In this document: positions 8,741-17,136 of the stretch, piece after piece | Position numbering within the stretch: the stretch's first letter is position 1 | Layout of the letters: each line of letters begins with the position of its first letter | Assembly (NCBI RefSeq): GCF_902813185.1 | Contig: NZ_LR778301.1 | Span: forward strand, 3,452,001 to 3,516,000 | Source of the DNA: Denitratisoma oestradiolicum | GTDB lineage: Bacteria > Pseudomonadota > Gammaproteobacteria > Burkholderiales > Rhodocyclaceae | Length of the DNA stretch: 64,000 bases | Direction of reading: 5' to 3' | Program-made: the position numbers and the translations under genes | Notes under the pieces: model-generated | Seen by the model: the letters and a program-made list of their open reading frames with translations, nothing else | Databases searched by the model: none | What the model was told of the DNA's origin: nothing

Positions 8741-9517
8741 TCAATCCCGTTGGGAAGAGATGTTGCCTCCATCGACCACAACCTCGGAAGCATTGATGTA
8801 ACTGGCTTCGTCGGACAGGAGGAAACGCACCACCCGGCCGATTTCCGCCGGTACGCCCATGCGGCCCAGCAGGATGCGCTTCTCGAAGGTTCCCTTGGGA
8901 AGCGCGTCCACGGCGGGTTGCAGCATCGGCGTCAGAATCTGTCCGGGAGAAATCGAGTTGATGCGGATGCCGTCGTCTCCCAGGCGGTCCGCCAGGGAGC
9001 GCACCAGGGACAGCACCCCGCCCTTGGCGGCGGAATAAATCGGATTGATCCGATTGCCCAGAGTGGCGTTGATGGAAGCGAAGGCCACCACCGCCGAGCC
9101 CGGATTGGCCTTCAGATCCTGATACAAGGCCTGCACCAAAAGCGCCACCGGACGCAGATGGATGTTGATGCCCCGGTCCCAGTTCTCCGGCGTCACCCCT
9201 TCCAGGGAGCCGGTATCGACAATACCCGCCGCATGCACCAGGCCGCCGAGGGAGCCCAGGGCCTGGCGGGATTGATCGATCGCCGCGACGTACCGGTCGG
9301 GATCGCCAATATCCAGGCCGATGCCGATGCTGGCCACACCGTACTCGGTGCGGATCTCGTCGGCCACGGCCGCCGCCCGGTCCCCGTTGATGTCCCAGAT
9401 CGCCACCGGCCTGCCGACAGCGGCCAGGGCATGGGCGGAGGCCCGACCCAGGCCGGAAGCACCGCCGGTGATGATGACGCCAGTGTGGGGCGAGGACAGG
9501 CTGGGTTGCATGTTCAT
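8741..9517 (-). CDS. SDR-family oxidoreductase
   Basis: About 258 residues. The cofactor loop TGGASGLG (17-24), HAAG (95-98), Ser148, Tyr161 and Lys165 make a complete classical SDR active site. It begins just after the P450 stop (TGACATG), which suggests coupled translation; an in-frame ATG at 9535 overlapping the P450 gene is possible, and neither has a clear ribosome binding site. The pairing with a P450 suggests it oxidises the alcohol that the P450 makes. The substrate is unknown. Confidence 0.85.
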   Translation of the reverse strand: MNMQPSLSSPHTGVIITGGASGLGRASAHALAAVGRPVAIWDINGDRAAAVADEIRTEYGVASIGIGLDIGDPDRYVAAIDQSRQALGSLGGLVHAAGIVDTGSLEGVTPENWDRGINIHLRPVALLVQALYQDLKANPGSAVVAFASINATLGNRINPIYSAAKGGVLSLVRSLADRLGDDGIRINSISPGQILTPMLQPAVDALPKGTFEKRILLGRMGVPAEIGRVVRFLLSDEASYINASEVVVDGGNISSQRD

Positions 9518-9518
9518 G

Positions 9519-10769
9519 TCAGTGAGTGATTTCATAGTGGAGAGGTAGGCTCTTGTAGCCGCCGATCAGGTTGGACTGGATGAGTTTGGGGTCGCCCGCA
9601 AACTCGACGTGGCGCAAGCGTGGAATCAGCCTGCCGAAAAAGGCGTCCATCTCCGCCAGGGCCAGTTGCCGGCCCACGCAGCTATGGATGCCAAAACCGA
9701 AGGCCACATGGCCGTCGACCTTTCGGTCCACACGGAACCGATCAGGATCTTCAAAGCACGCATCGTCCCGATTTCCCGAAGCGTAAAACAGGGCCACGGC
9801 ATCGCCGGCCTTGATGGTGGCATCGTGGAAGGAAAAATCCTCGGTGGCGGTACGCATGAAATGCTTCACCGGAGTCACCCAGCGGCACATCTCCCCACTA
9901 GCGTTGCGCAGCAGCGCCGGTGTCGGCTGCCGCAATTTCTCCCGCTCGGCCGGATTCTCGACCAGAGCGTGCATGCCCCCGGTGATGGCGCCCGAGGTCG
10001 TATCGTGGCCGGCGGTGACCATGATCAGGTAGTAGGAGAGGGCTTCCAGGGTATCGATGGGCTTGCCGTCGATCTCAGCCGTGGCGATGGCGCTGGCCAG
10101 ATCGTCGCCGGGATGGGCCCGGCGCTCGACCAGCAGCCGCCCCAGGTACTCGAAAAACTCGGGAACGGCATCCGTGCCCCCCAGGTCCGAACGCTGCAGA
10201 TCCGGGTCACTGGCCGATACCAGGTGCTGGGTCAGTTGCAGAAGACGGGGTGCATCTTCCTCGGGAAGATCGAAGAGGGAAAGAATCACATACAGCGGAT
10301 ACCACATCGCCACTTCGGTAGCGAAGTCGCATTGCCCTCCCTGTTTCACCATGCGATCGACGAAACGGTCAGCGATCCGGTCCACCCGCTCCAGTACCTT
10401 GCGCAGGCCCGGTCCGACAAACCAGCGGGAAGAAATGTCCCGATACTTGCGGTGATCCGGTTCATCCATGTCGGTGAGAGTACGGACCCCATAACGCTGT
10501 CCGCCGAACATGGCGGCTGACGCCGCTTCTGCCTTGCGGGTCTGCAAGGTCAGGCGGGGTTCGTTGATGAAGATTTGGTGGTTCTTTTCGATGGCCTTGA
10601 TATCCGCATTACGCACCACGGACCAGAAGGGCCGGTAGGGTTCCCGGTCCACCCAGGCAATGGGCATTTCATTTCTCAGCCGGGAAAAATCAGCCTGGAG
10701 ACGGCGCTCGTTCAAATAGGCCTCGGGGCTGGATATATCGATCTCTGATGGAAGAATGGGAACAGCCAT
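9519..10769 (-). CDS. Cytochrome P450
   Basis: 416 residues, a soluble bacterial P450. The I-helix oxygen-activation motif AGHDTTS (about residue 255), the K-helix ExxR (EMCR) and the heme loop FGFGIHSCVGRQLALAE with the proximal ligand Cys364 are all present. AAGGAG 7 nt upstream fixes the ATG at 10769 over a longer frame. No membrane anchor is visible. The sequence is of the bacterial terpene/steroid hydroxylase type, but I cannot name the CYP family. It requires oxygen, in contrast to the molybdenum hydroxylase upstream. A terminator separates it from the TonB-receptor gene, so it probably has its own promoter. No ferredoxin or reductase gene is adjacent. Confidence 0.93.
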   Translation of the reverse strand: MAVPILPSEIDISSPEAYLNERRLQADFSRLRNEMPIAWVDREPYRPFWSVVRNADIKAIEKNHQIFINEPRLTLQTRKAEAASAAMFGGQRYGVRTLTDMDEPDHRKYRDISSRWFVGPGLRKVLERVDRIADRFVDRMVKQGGQCDFATEVAMWYPLYVILSLFDLPEEDAPRLLQLTQHLVSASDPDLQRSDLGGTDAVPEFFEYLGRLLVERRAHPGDDLASAIATAEIDGKPIDTLEALSYYLIMVTAGHDTTSGAITGGMHALVENPAEREKLRQPTPALLRNASGEMCRWVTPVKHFMRTATEDFSFHDATIKAGDAVALFYASGNRDDACFEDPDRFRVDRKVDGHVAFGFGIHSCVGRQLALAEMDAFFGRLIPRLRHVEFAGDPKLIQSNLIGGYKSLPLHYEITH

Positions 10770-10897
10770 GATGAAACTCCTTGCTCTCTTGGGATGGGGT
10801 AGGCCCGTGGTCGGGCTCTGTATCGATGCCTTGTAGTAGCAAGACCCGGCTGGCATCGTTGCCGAATCCGTCTTGTTTCGTTGGCGGCGGTGCCACC

Positions 10898-10921
10898 AAA
10901 AAGACCCGCCCTTGCGGGCGG
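10898..10921 (-). terminator. Rho-independent terminator after the TonB-receptor gene
   Basis: Read on the minus strand, CCGCCC-GCAA-GGGCGG forms a 6-bp GC stem followed by GTCTTTTT. It lies about 92 nt beyond the receptor stop codon and ahead of the P450 gene. Confidence 0.75.
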
Positions 10922-10975
10922 AAAACTCAGTTGGACAACCGAGGGAAGAATCATTTCCCGGTAAACCCGGATGGC

Positions 10976-11002
10976 CGGGAACCTGGTCAGACCAGGTTCC
11001 CG
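10976..11002. other. Perfect 12-bp hairpin just beyond the TonB-receptor stop
   Basis: CGGGAACCTGGT, loop CAG, ACCAGGTTCCCG: a perfect 12-bp stem with a 3-nt loop starting 11 nt after the receptor stop codon. There is no T-tract, so it may protect the mRNA 3' end upstream of the real terminator at 10898-10921. Confidence 0.7.
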
Positions 11003-11012
11003 ATACTTCCGA

Positions 11013-13436
11013 TCAATAGTTGTAGATCACGTCGATGCCGTAGGTGCGCGGCTCGCTCCAGGTTGTCACCTGATCGGCACTGGTGTTGGTCAGGTTGAAG
11101 TTGTGGTACTTCTTGTCGTTCAGGTTCTTGCCCCACAACGCCACCGTCAGGTCGCCATTGCCCCCCGGCCCAACCTTGATCTGGGACAGGGCGAGACGGC
11201 CATTCATCACATCGTATTTCGGCGTCGTGATGAAATTCGCCGATACCGGATTGCTCAGATCGATGGGAGTCGACTGGGAATCCTTGTGGGCAAAGTTCAG
11301 ATTGGCGTCAAGCTTGCCGGGCAGTCCCAGGTCGGGGAAGCGGTAATCCAGATTGATGGAGTACGACACCTTGGGCACCACCAGCTTGCGCATTCTGGAC
11401 ACGTCGGTTCCAAAGGTCGGGCTGGTGGGGTCCTTGTCCATCCACTTGGCGTACTTATGATCCAACCAGGTAGCACTTGCCGAAACCCGGAACCCCTGAC
11501 TCACCTGGGCCGTGATGTCCAGCTCCATACCGTTGTATTTGGACGTACCCACGTTCTCGATGGCCCAGACATTGCCCGGATGCACCACGGTCTTCTGCTC
11601 GTTCTTGTACTCACTCTGGAACACCGCGCCATTGATCCGCAGACGACGATCCAGGAACTCGCCCTTCATACCCAACTCATAGGAAGTGATGGTCTCCGGG
11701 TCGAAGCCCTTGGCAAATCCCGCAGCCGTCCCCTGCTGATCATCAAAGCCACCGGTGACATAGCCCTTGGCAACCTTCAGGTAGGTCATCAAGCCATCAT
11801 TCCAGTGGTAATTCAAGGACACGGTGGGGGTGGTCTTGGAGAACGAGTTGTCCCCAGCCACGTTGGCGTAGGCCAATGGGTTAGGCACCGAGAACAGCAG
11901 GTTGTTCACCCCAGGCGTTGCCGTGGCCGTGTAGAAATAGGACTCGCCCCGCTGATTCATGCCAACTGCCTGACGGTGATCCCGGGTGTAGCGTATCCCG
12001 GGTACCACTTCCAGTTTCCGGCTGAGAATGTCAGGCCGCCAGGAGAATTGACCGAACAAGGCCCAAGTGGAGTTCCTGGCCGTCACGGAACGGTGCTCCA
12101 GGGTCGCCATATCGACGCCAATATCTGCCGGGTTGAAGGTACTGAGGAACAACGCATCGGGCACGGTAAAGAAAATGCCAGGGCCCTGGGCTTGATGGCC
12201 CTTTTCGGAAGACACGTAGACACCCGTGGTGTATTTGAAGTTGTCGCTCACGTCGCCCAGTAACTGGAACTCCTGGGACCAGGATTCGTTGAAAACGACC
12301 CAGGGATGACTCTGGCCATCAAAGGGCGTGGTTCCACCCAGGAAGCTAATCGGAAGACCGTCGCTGCGGATCAGATAGGCATCACCGGCGCTGGCCGTAT
12401 AGAGCACATTGTTCTTGGTATCCACCTTGCGGTAGCCCGTGATCGACCGGAAGGTCAGCTTGGGGTCCACATCCCAGGTCACCGTCAGGTTATGGCCTTC
12501 CGCAATATTGCGGTTCTTGGGCATGTTGAACGGCACGTTGAGCGAACTCAGCTTGCTGGTGCTGCAACCATTGATCACCGACGACACACGAGGATCAACC
12601 GTGGCCAGGAAGGGCAGGAAGCTGGTGGAACCGAAAGGTACCAGGCATTGGTTGGGAAGATCGATGGAGTCGGTCTGGGCCCTGTCATAGCCGTAGTCCA
12701 CCATCACGTTGTTGGCTGCTTTCCAGCGCAGGTCCAACCGCCAGGAATCTGTCTTTTTCTCGCCCAGCTTGGGACCACCAGGTGCCGAGTTTTTGACGCC
12801 CAGATGGTCACGCTCGCTGTGCAGATAGGATATCTTGGCGGCAAAGTTGTCGGACAGGGGCACATTGACGACGGTCTTGGAGAGCCACTGGCCCCGTTCC
12901 GCCACCGTGACCTGCTGCTTGAAGCCGAACCGGCCCAGTTCGGGCTTTACCGTAACGATGTTGATGGCGCCGCCAGTGGCATTGCGCCCGGCCAGCACAC
13001 CCTGGGGACCCTTCAGTACTTCGATCCGTTCCAGGTCGGCTCCTGCCAGGTTCAGGCCCGCCAGTTGGGTCAGGGCCACGCCATCCAGGTGGATGGCCAT
13101 GGGGATGGGCACGCTGGTCTGGATCGAGTTGGGCACGATGCCCCGGATCGATGGGTACAGCATCTCACTGCTGCCCGGATAGGTGTCGATGGTCAAGCCC
13201 GGCACTGCCGCCCTGATGTCCGAAAGACTGACGATCCCGGCGTTCTCCAGGGCCTTCGAATTCAGCGCCTGAACAGAAATTGGGACGTCCTGGAGATTCT
13301 CCGAGCGTTTCTGCGCCGTCACGATCACCTCCTCCAGGGCTGCTCCCTGGGCGTAAGCCAGGGATGGGACACCGGACAGGGCGGCAATCAACAGGGGCAG
13401 GGTACGCATCGTGAAGCCATGTTCTATTTTTTTCAC
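11013..13436 (-). CDS. TonB-dependent outer-membrane receptor
   Basis: 807 residues. A signal peptide (MRTLPLLIAALSGVPSLAYAQ region, residues 10-30) is followed by a TonB-box-like EEVIVTAQ, a plug domain (about 45-165, including IRGI and LKGPQGVLAGRNATGGAIN) and a beta-barrel ending in the typical aromatic C-terminus IYNY. Such receptors import large or poorly permeable substrates with energy from TonB-ExbB-ExbD. The start is GTG, supported by AGGAG 7 nt upstream. It is the last gene of the run starting at the Mo-dehydrogenase, so uptake of a hydrophobic steroid-like compound is more likely than siderophore uptake, but this is inference. Confidence 0.92.
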   Translation of the reverse strand: MKKIEHGFTMRTLPLLIAALSGVPSLAYAQGAALEEVIVTAQKRSENLQDVPISVQALNSKALENAGIVSLSDIRAAVPGLTIDTYPGSSEMLYPSIRGIVPNSIQTSVPIPMAIHLDGVALTQLAGLNLAGADLERIEVLKGPQGVLAGRNATGGAINIVTVKPELGRFGFKQQVTVAERGQWLSKTVVNVPLSDNFAAKISYLHSERDHLGVKNSAPGGPKLGEKKTDSWRLDLRWKAANNVMVDYGYDRAQTDSIDLPNQCLVPFGSTSFLPFLATVDPRVSSVINGCSTSKLSSLNVPFNMPKNRNIAEGHNLTVTWDVDPKLTFRSITGYRKVDTKNNVLYTASAGDAYLIRSDGLPISFLGGTTPFDGQSHPWVVFNESWSQEFQLLGDVSDNFKYTTGVYVSSEKGHQAQGPGIFFTVPDALFLSTFNPADIGVDMATLEHRSVTARNSTWALFGQFSWRPDILSRKLEVVPGIRYTRDHRQAVGMNQRGESYFYTATATPGVNNLLFSVPNPLAYANVAGDNSFSKTTPTVSLNYHWNDGLMTYLKVAKGYVTGGFDDQQGTAAGFAKGFDPETITSYELGMKGEFLDRRLRINGAVFQSEYKNEQKTVVHPGNVWAIENVGTSKYNGMELDITAQVSQGFRVSASATWLDHKYAKWMDKDPTSPTFGTDVSRMRKLVVPKVSYSINLDYRFPDLGLPGKLDANLNFAHKDSQSTPIDLSNPVSANFITTPKYDVMNGRLALSQIKVGPGGNGDLTVALWGKNLNDKKYHNFNLTNTSADQVTTWSEPRTYGIDVIYNY

Positions 13437-13469
13437 TGAATTTCTCCTCTCGATTAATAGGATGGAGCT

Positions 13470-13495
13470 AACTGCGTTACGTCCAACTGCGTTAC
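13470..13495. repeat. Two 11-bp direct repeats upstream of the TonB-receptor gene
   Basis: AACTGCGTTAC occurs at 13470-13480 and 13485-13495, a 15-bp period, inside the 84-nt gap between the DUF1214 stop and the receptor start. It could be a tandem regulator site for an internal promoter. No convincing -10/-35 pair is visible. Confidence 0.45.
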
Positions 13496-13520
13496 AACCT
13501 CTTTAAAACGACTGCAAAAA

Positions 13521-14618
13521 TCATTTGGCCAGCTTTACCACCCGGGCCTGGATGTCGGGCACGGGCAACCGGGTGCGGGACCAGCGGAAAATCACCGGGC
13601 CTTCCAGATGACCCATGGTGTCCATCCAGTTGGGCAGGCCGGGGTCCTTCGCGGCAATGACGATATTCACGCTGCCGTCTGCCTCGTAACGGACGGTGCG
13701 GTTGTTGTAGTGGGAACGATGTTCGGTGTAAGTGAAGGGCTCGAACCAGTAATTGGTCATGGCCATTCCCCAGTAGGGCACATCGGCCGGCTTGAAGCTC
13801 AACACCAGGGCTTCGTCCTCGGCCAGACGGAAATAGCCCGAGGAGAAACGATGCCCGATCGGCATCTCCGGGGCTTCCTCCCCGCTGCCCTTCTGTTCCT
13901 CTTCAAAGTTGAAGATCTTGTTGGGCGGCGCGGCACGGCGCTGATCGACGATGGCCGCCCAGATATTGATCGAGCGAGCCACATAGGTCGCGGTGCGTTT
14001 CATGGCCTGGTTCACCTCCGCCACCGTCAGTGGGGGGCGATCGCCCGTGGCGCCGACGCGCGCGATGTTGAAGGTGGCGTCCCGCGCCTTGCGCCAGTCA
14101 TGGGAGTACTGGCGAATGTAGAGCACCGTGGCTTCCGGCGTGGTGCGGATCCAGTTGCCCGGCTGGGGATCGGGGGACAGCATCAACTCGTAGCTGCCAT
14201 CGGGATTCACTTTCAGATCCGCCTCGGTGATCGCTCCCACGACAGTGCTGCCGCTGTCCAGACCGATCTTGCCCGCATAGATGGTGAACTCGATGAAGGG
14301 AGCCTCGCCCCGCTGACCGCTGAGCCGATAGGTCTTGCTGCCGTCGATCATGGCCTGGTGATAGTGGGCGTCCGCATTCTCGCCCTCTCCCACCGTCGTC
14401 GGCGTCACCAGTTGATAGACCTCGGGATGATCGGTATTGCCGTATTCCAGGCTGGCCTCGAAACCCATGCGGATCATCCGCACCAGCTTGCGCAGGCCCT
14501 CGGCCTGGGTCAGTTCATCCTCCGGCGTCGCTTCCCGGGCCAGCACGGCCCCGGCCTGCTTCAATTGATCGCAAAAAGCTTCCCATGCCTGCACACTCGC
14601 CTGTTTGGTCGTGCTCAT
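13521..14618 (-). CDS. DUF1214-domain protein
   Basis: 365 residues. The C-terminal half (about 250-350, with SSGYFRLAEDEALVL, PYWGMAMTNYWFEP and a late MGHLEGPVIFRW) matches the DUF1214 pattern; the N-terminal half is unassigned. Its biochemical function is not established. The start at 14618 has GAGAGG 7 nt upstream; a longer frame to 14723 would add a leader-like segment but lacks a ribosome binding site, so the protein is probably cytoplasmic. It follows the sulfotransferase gene by 101 nt on the same strand. Confidence 0.75.
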   Translation of the reverse strand: MSTTKQASVQAWEAFCDQLKQAGAVLAREATPEDELTQAEGLRKLVRMIRMGFEASLEYGNTDHPEVYQLVTPTTVGEGENADAHYHQAMIDGSKTYRLSGQRGEAPFIEFTIYAGKIGLDSGSTVVGAITEADLKVNPDGSYELMLSPDPQPGNWIRTTPEATVLYIRQYSHDWRKARDATFNIARVGATGDRPPLTVAEVNQAMKRTATYVARSINIWAAIVDQRRAAPPNKIFNFEEEQKGSGEEAPEMPIGHRFSSGYFRLAEDEALVLSFKPADVPYWGMAMTNYWFEPFTYTEHRSHYNNRTVRYEADGSVNIVIAAKDPGLPNWMDTMGHLEGPVIFRWSRTRLPVPDIQARVVKLAK

Positions 14619-14719
14619 TGACGCGCCTCTCCTAAAATCCAATTGGTTCGCCGGAGCTGGAACGCCGGCATGACATGAGGTAAATATGGCCATCCCCAGG
14701 ATGGCCAGGTAACAGCGCA

Positions 14720-15922
14720 TCACCCCTCGTTGGGAACGTGGAAGTAATCCTGGTAGAAACCATAGCGCTGCCGCTCCTGGGCGGGATTCACGCCAAATTG
14801 TTCCGGCGTGTAGCGGTGGATGCCATGGCGCTCCTTGGGCTTGTTGGCGATGAAGTCGCGCATCTTCTGCTCGGCGGCAGCCGACAAGGGCAGGTCGAAG
14901 TGGGCATAAATGCGCTTGACCATCGCCAGCTGGTCCTTCACGAACTCGGAGAACTGCATGTCGAAGGCATTCGCCGCCTTGCCACTCTTTCTGAACTCGA
15001 CGAAGCGGTGCATGGCCTTCTCCCAGGTCTCACCCCAGAATTCGCCGATCTCCGTATCCTTGATCGAGTCGCTGCCCATGCTGTACGTCATCGAGACGTT
15101 CGAGAAAAACGAGGAGGTCAGCTTGATCGGGTCGCGGTGGGTCATGATGATCCGGGCATCCGGATAGACCGACATGATGGCGTCCAGGCCCCAGAAATAG
15201 GCGGTACTCTTCAATACCCAGCGCGCCCGTGGATTTTTCCACTGCATGTACTGGAGCTGGCGCTTGTGGGTGCGATACACCGACAGGTTGCTGTCGTTCT
15301 CGACCCAGCGCTGATAGGTGGGCGTCCAGAACTGATTGGAGAAGATCTGGGTCTTGAAGTCGAAGGCATTGAGCATCAGACACTCCTGGGCCAGTTGGGC
15401 GCCCATTTCATGAATGGCCTGATACTCAGGAATCAATTGCCCAGCGGTCCGCGCCAGATGGGCCTCGCAGTCGGCAATACGCGGGTCCGTTTCGTAGGTG
15501 GCCGCTTCCGGTGGCGGCGACATGTAGTTGCATTCCCAGGTCATCGGCACCCGGTTGTCCGGGTCCTGGGCCATCAGATCATGCAGGAAGGTGGAACCCG
15601 TGCGGGGCAGACCCATCACGAAGATCGGCTTGACGATCTTCACATCCAGAATCTCCGGATGGCGCTTGATGTCGTCGGTGACTCGCAGCCGATTCGTAAG
15701 GTGACGCAAAATCTCGCCGAAGGCGATGATGCGCCCCGTCTTGTTCAGCCGCGCCTCCTCGTTCAGCCCCTTCAGGAACAGCGTGAGTCCCTCCTTCCAA
15801 TCCGCCTCGTCGCCGAAGTCGGACAGGCCGGTCGCCTCCCGGGCAGCGGCCAGCACGGCCGCCTCCGTCAGTTCCACGTCGGGTACCTGGGCGTAGTCAA
15901 CAGTCGATTGAGCACTGGTCAT
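14720..15922 (-). CDS. PAPS-dependent sulfotransferase family protein
   Basis: 400 residues. The 5'-phosphosulfate-binding loop FVMGLPRTGSTFLHDLM (about 101-117) and the 3'-phosphate-binding THRDPIKLTSSFFS segment (about 260-275) are clear. The family transfers sulfonate from 3'-phosphoadenosine 5'-phosphosulfate to a hydroxyl or amine. GGAGGAGG directly precedes the ATG at 15922. It lies 35 nt after the aldolase gene in the same operon, so a sterol or side-chain alcohol is a possible acceptor; a sulfonated tertiary alcohol would be a good leaving group. The acceptor itself cannot be read from the sequence. Confidence 0.85.
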   Translation of the reverse strand: MTSAQSTVDYAQVPDVELTEAAVLAAAREATGLSDFGDEADWKEGLTLFLKGLNEEARLNKTGRIIAFGEILRHLTNRLRVTDDIKRHPEILDVKIVKPIFVMGLPRTGSTFLHDLMAQDPDNRVPMTWECNYMSPPPEAATYETDPRIADCEAHLARTAGQLIPEYQAIHEMGAQLAQECLMLNAFDFKTQIFSNQFWTPTYQRWVENDSNLSVYRTHKRQLQYMQWKNPRARWVLKSTAYFWGLDAIMSVYPDARIIMTHRDPIKLTSSFFSNVSMTYSMGSDSIKDTEIGEFWGETWEKAMHRFVEFRKSGKAANAFDMQFSEFVKDQLAMVKRIYAHFDLPLSAAAEQKMRDFIANKPKERHGIHRYTPEQFGVNPAQERQRYGFYQDYFHVPNEG

Positions 15923-15957
15923 GGTGTTTCCTCCTCCTTATATTCCTGGATAGTTCC

Positions 15958-17136
15958 TTAGCGATCCTGGGACAGGATCAGGGCGCTGGTGGGCACGGCG
16001 GTGGCTGCCGTCACGAGTACGTTCTGCACGTTGTCCGGCTGGTTGCAGGAACTGCCCCGCACCAGGCGCACGCCCTCCGCCACCCCATTCAGACCGTGGA
16101 TGTAGGCCTCGCCGATCTGGCCGCCGTGGGTGTTGATAGGCAGACGTCCGCCCAGTTCGATGTTGCCGTCCTTGATGAAATCCTTGGCCTCGCCCCGCTT
16201 GCAGAAGCCGAACTCCTCCAGTTGGGGCAGCACCAGGGGCGTGAAGTGGTCGTAGAGCACCGCCGTCTGGATGTCCGCCGCCGAGAGCCCGGTGTCGGCA
16301 TAGAGTTGGTCGGCACAGAGCTTCATCTCGGGGATGCCGCTGATGCTCTTCCTGTAGTAACTCTTCATCATTTGCTGGTCGTCACAGGAACCCTGCACCG
16401 CCGAGGCGATCACCGCCGGCTTCTGCTTCAGGTGCCGGGCCCGGTCCAGGGTGGTGATCACCATGGCCTGACCGCCATCGGATTCCTGGCAGCAGTCCAG
16501 GAGGCGCAGGGGCTTGACGATCCAGCGGCTGGCCTGGTGCTCTTCCAGGGTAATGGGCTTGCCGTAGAAGAAAGCCGCCGGATTGTTGGCGGCATGCTTG
16601 CGGCAGGCTACGGCGACGCGGCCGAAGTCCTCGCTGGTGGCGCCGTATTCGTACATGTAACGCTGGGCGAACATGGCCACCCAGCTGGCCGGGGTGAGCA
16701 GGCCGAAGGGGGAGCTCCAGCCGAAGTCCACTTCCATGGGCGTCGGTGCCGGAGCGCGTTCTTGGACGCCGGCACCGAAGCGATCCTCGGAACGCTCGTT
16801 GAAGGCCCGCCAGACCAGGCAGTAATTGCAGGCGCCGCTGGCCACCGCCATGGCGGCCTGGTGGATGACGCCGCAGGCCGCGCCGCCGCTGTGATGGACC
16901 AGGCTGAAATGGGTCAGCTTGTCCACGCCGAGACTGCGGCAGACGTCGATTTCGTTGTTGGCATCATGGGCATAGGTCACCATGCCGTCGATCATGTCCG
17001 GCGTCAGGCCGGCATCCTTCAGGGCTAGATCGCAGGCCTCCACGGCCAGGCGCAGGGTGCTGCGCCCCGAGCACTTGGAAAAGTCGGTGGCGCCGATACC
17101 CGCAATGGCGGTCTTACCCGCAAATGACATCACCAT
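15958..17136 (-). CDS. Thiolase-fold lipid-transfer/aldolase protein (Ltp2/SCP-x-like)
   Basis: 392 residues of the SCP-x/lipid-transfer thiolase group. The region aligned to the thiolase nucleophile reads VHHSGGAACG, with no cysteine where thiolases have their acyl-accepting one, as expected for side-chain aldolases rather than thiolases. The terminal GG and NTHGG motifs (GGRLPINTHGGQIGEA) are kept. In actinobacteria Ltp2 cleaves a 17-hydroxy steroid side-chain CoA ester to a 17-ketone and propanoyl-CoA, working with a DUF35 partner. Here the DUF35-bearing hydratase is the immediately preceding gene, with no bases between stop and start (TAAATG). A role on C24-branched side chains is the main alternative. 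Confidence 0.85.
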   Translation of the reverse strand: MVMSFAGKTAIAGIGATDFSKCSGRSTLRLAVEACDLALKDAGLTPDMIDGMVTYAHDANNEIDVCRSLGVDKLTHFSLVHHSGGAACGVIHQAAMAVASGACNYCLVWRAFNERSEDRFGAGVQERAPAPTPMEVDFGWSSPFGLLTPASWVAMFAQRYMYEYGATSEDFGRVAVACRKHAANNPAAFFYGKPITLEEHQASRWIVKPLRLLDCCQESDGGQAMVITTLDRARHLKQKPAVIASAVQGSCDDQQMMKSYYRKSISGIPEMKLCADQLYADTGLSAADIQTAVLYDHFTPLVLPQLEEFGFCKRGEAKDFIKDGNIELGGRLPINTHGGQIGEAYIHGLNGVAEGVRLVRGSSCNQPDNVQNVLVTAATAVPTSALILSQDR

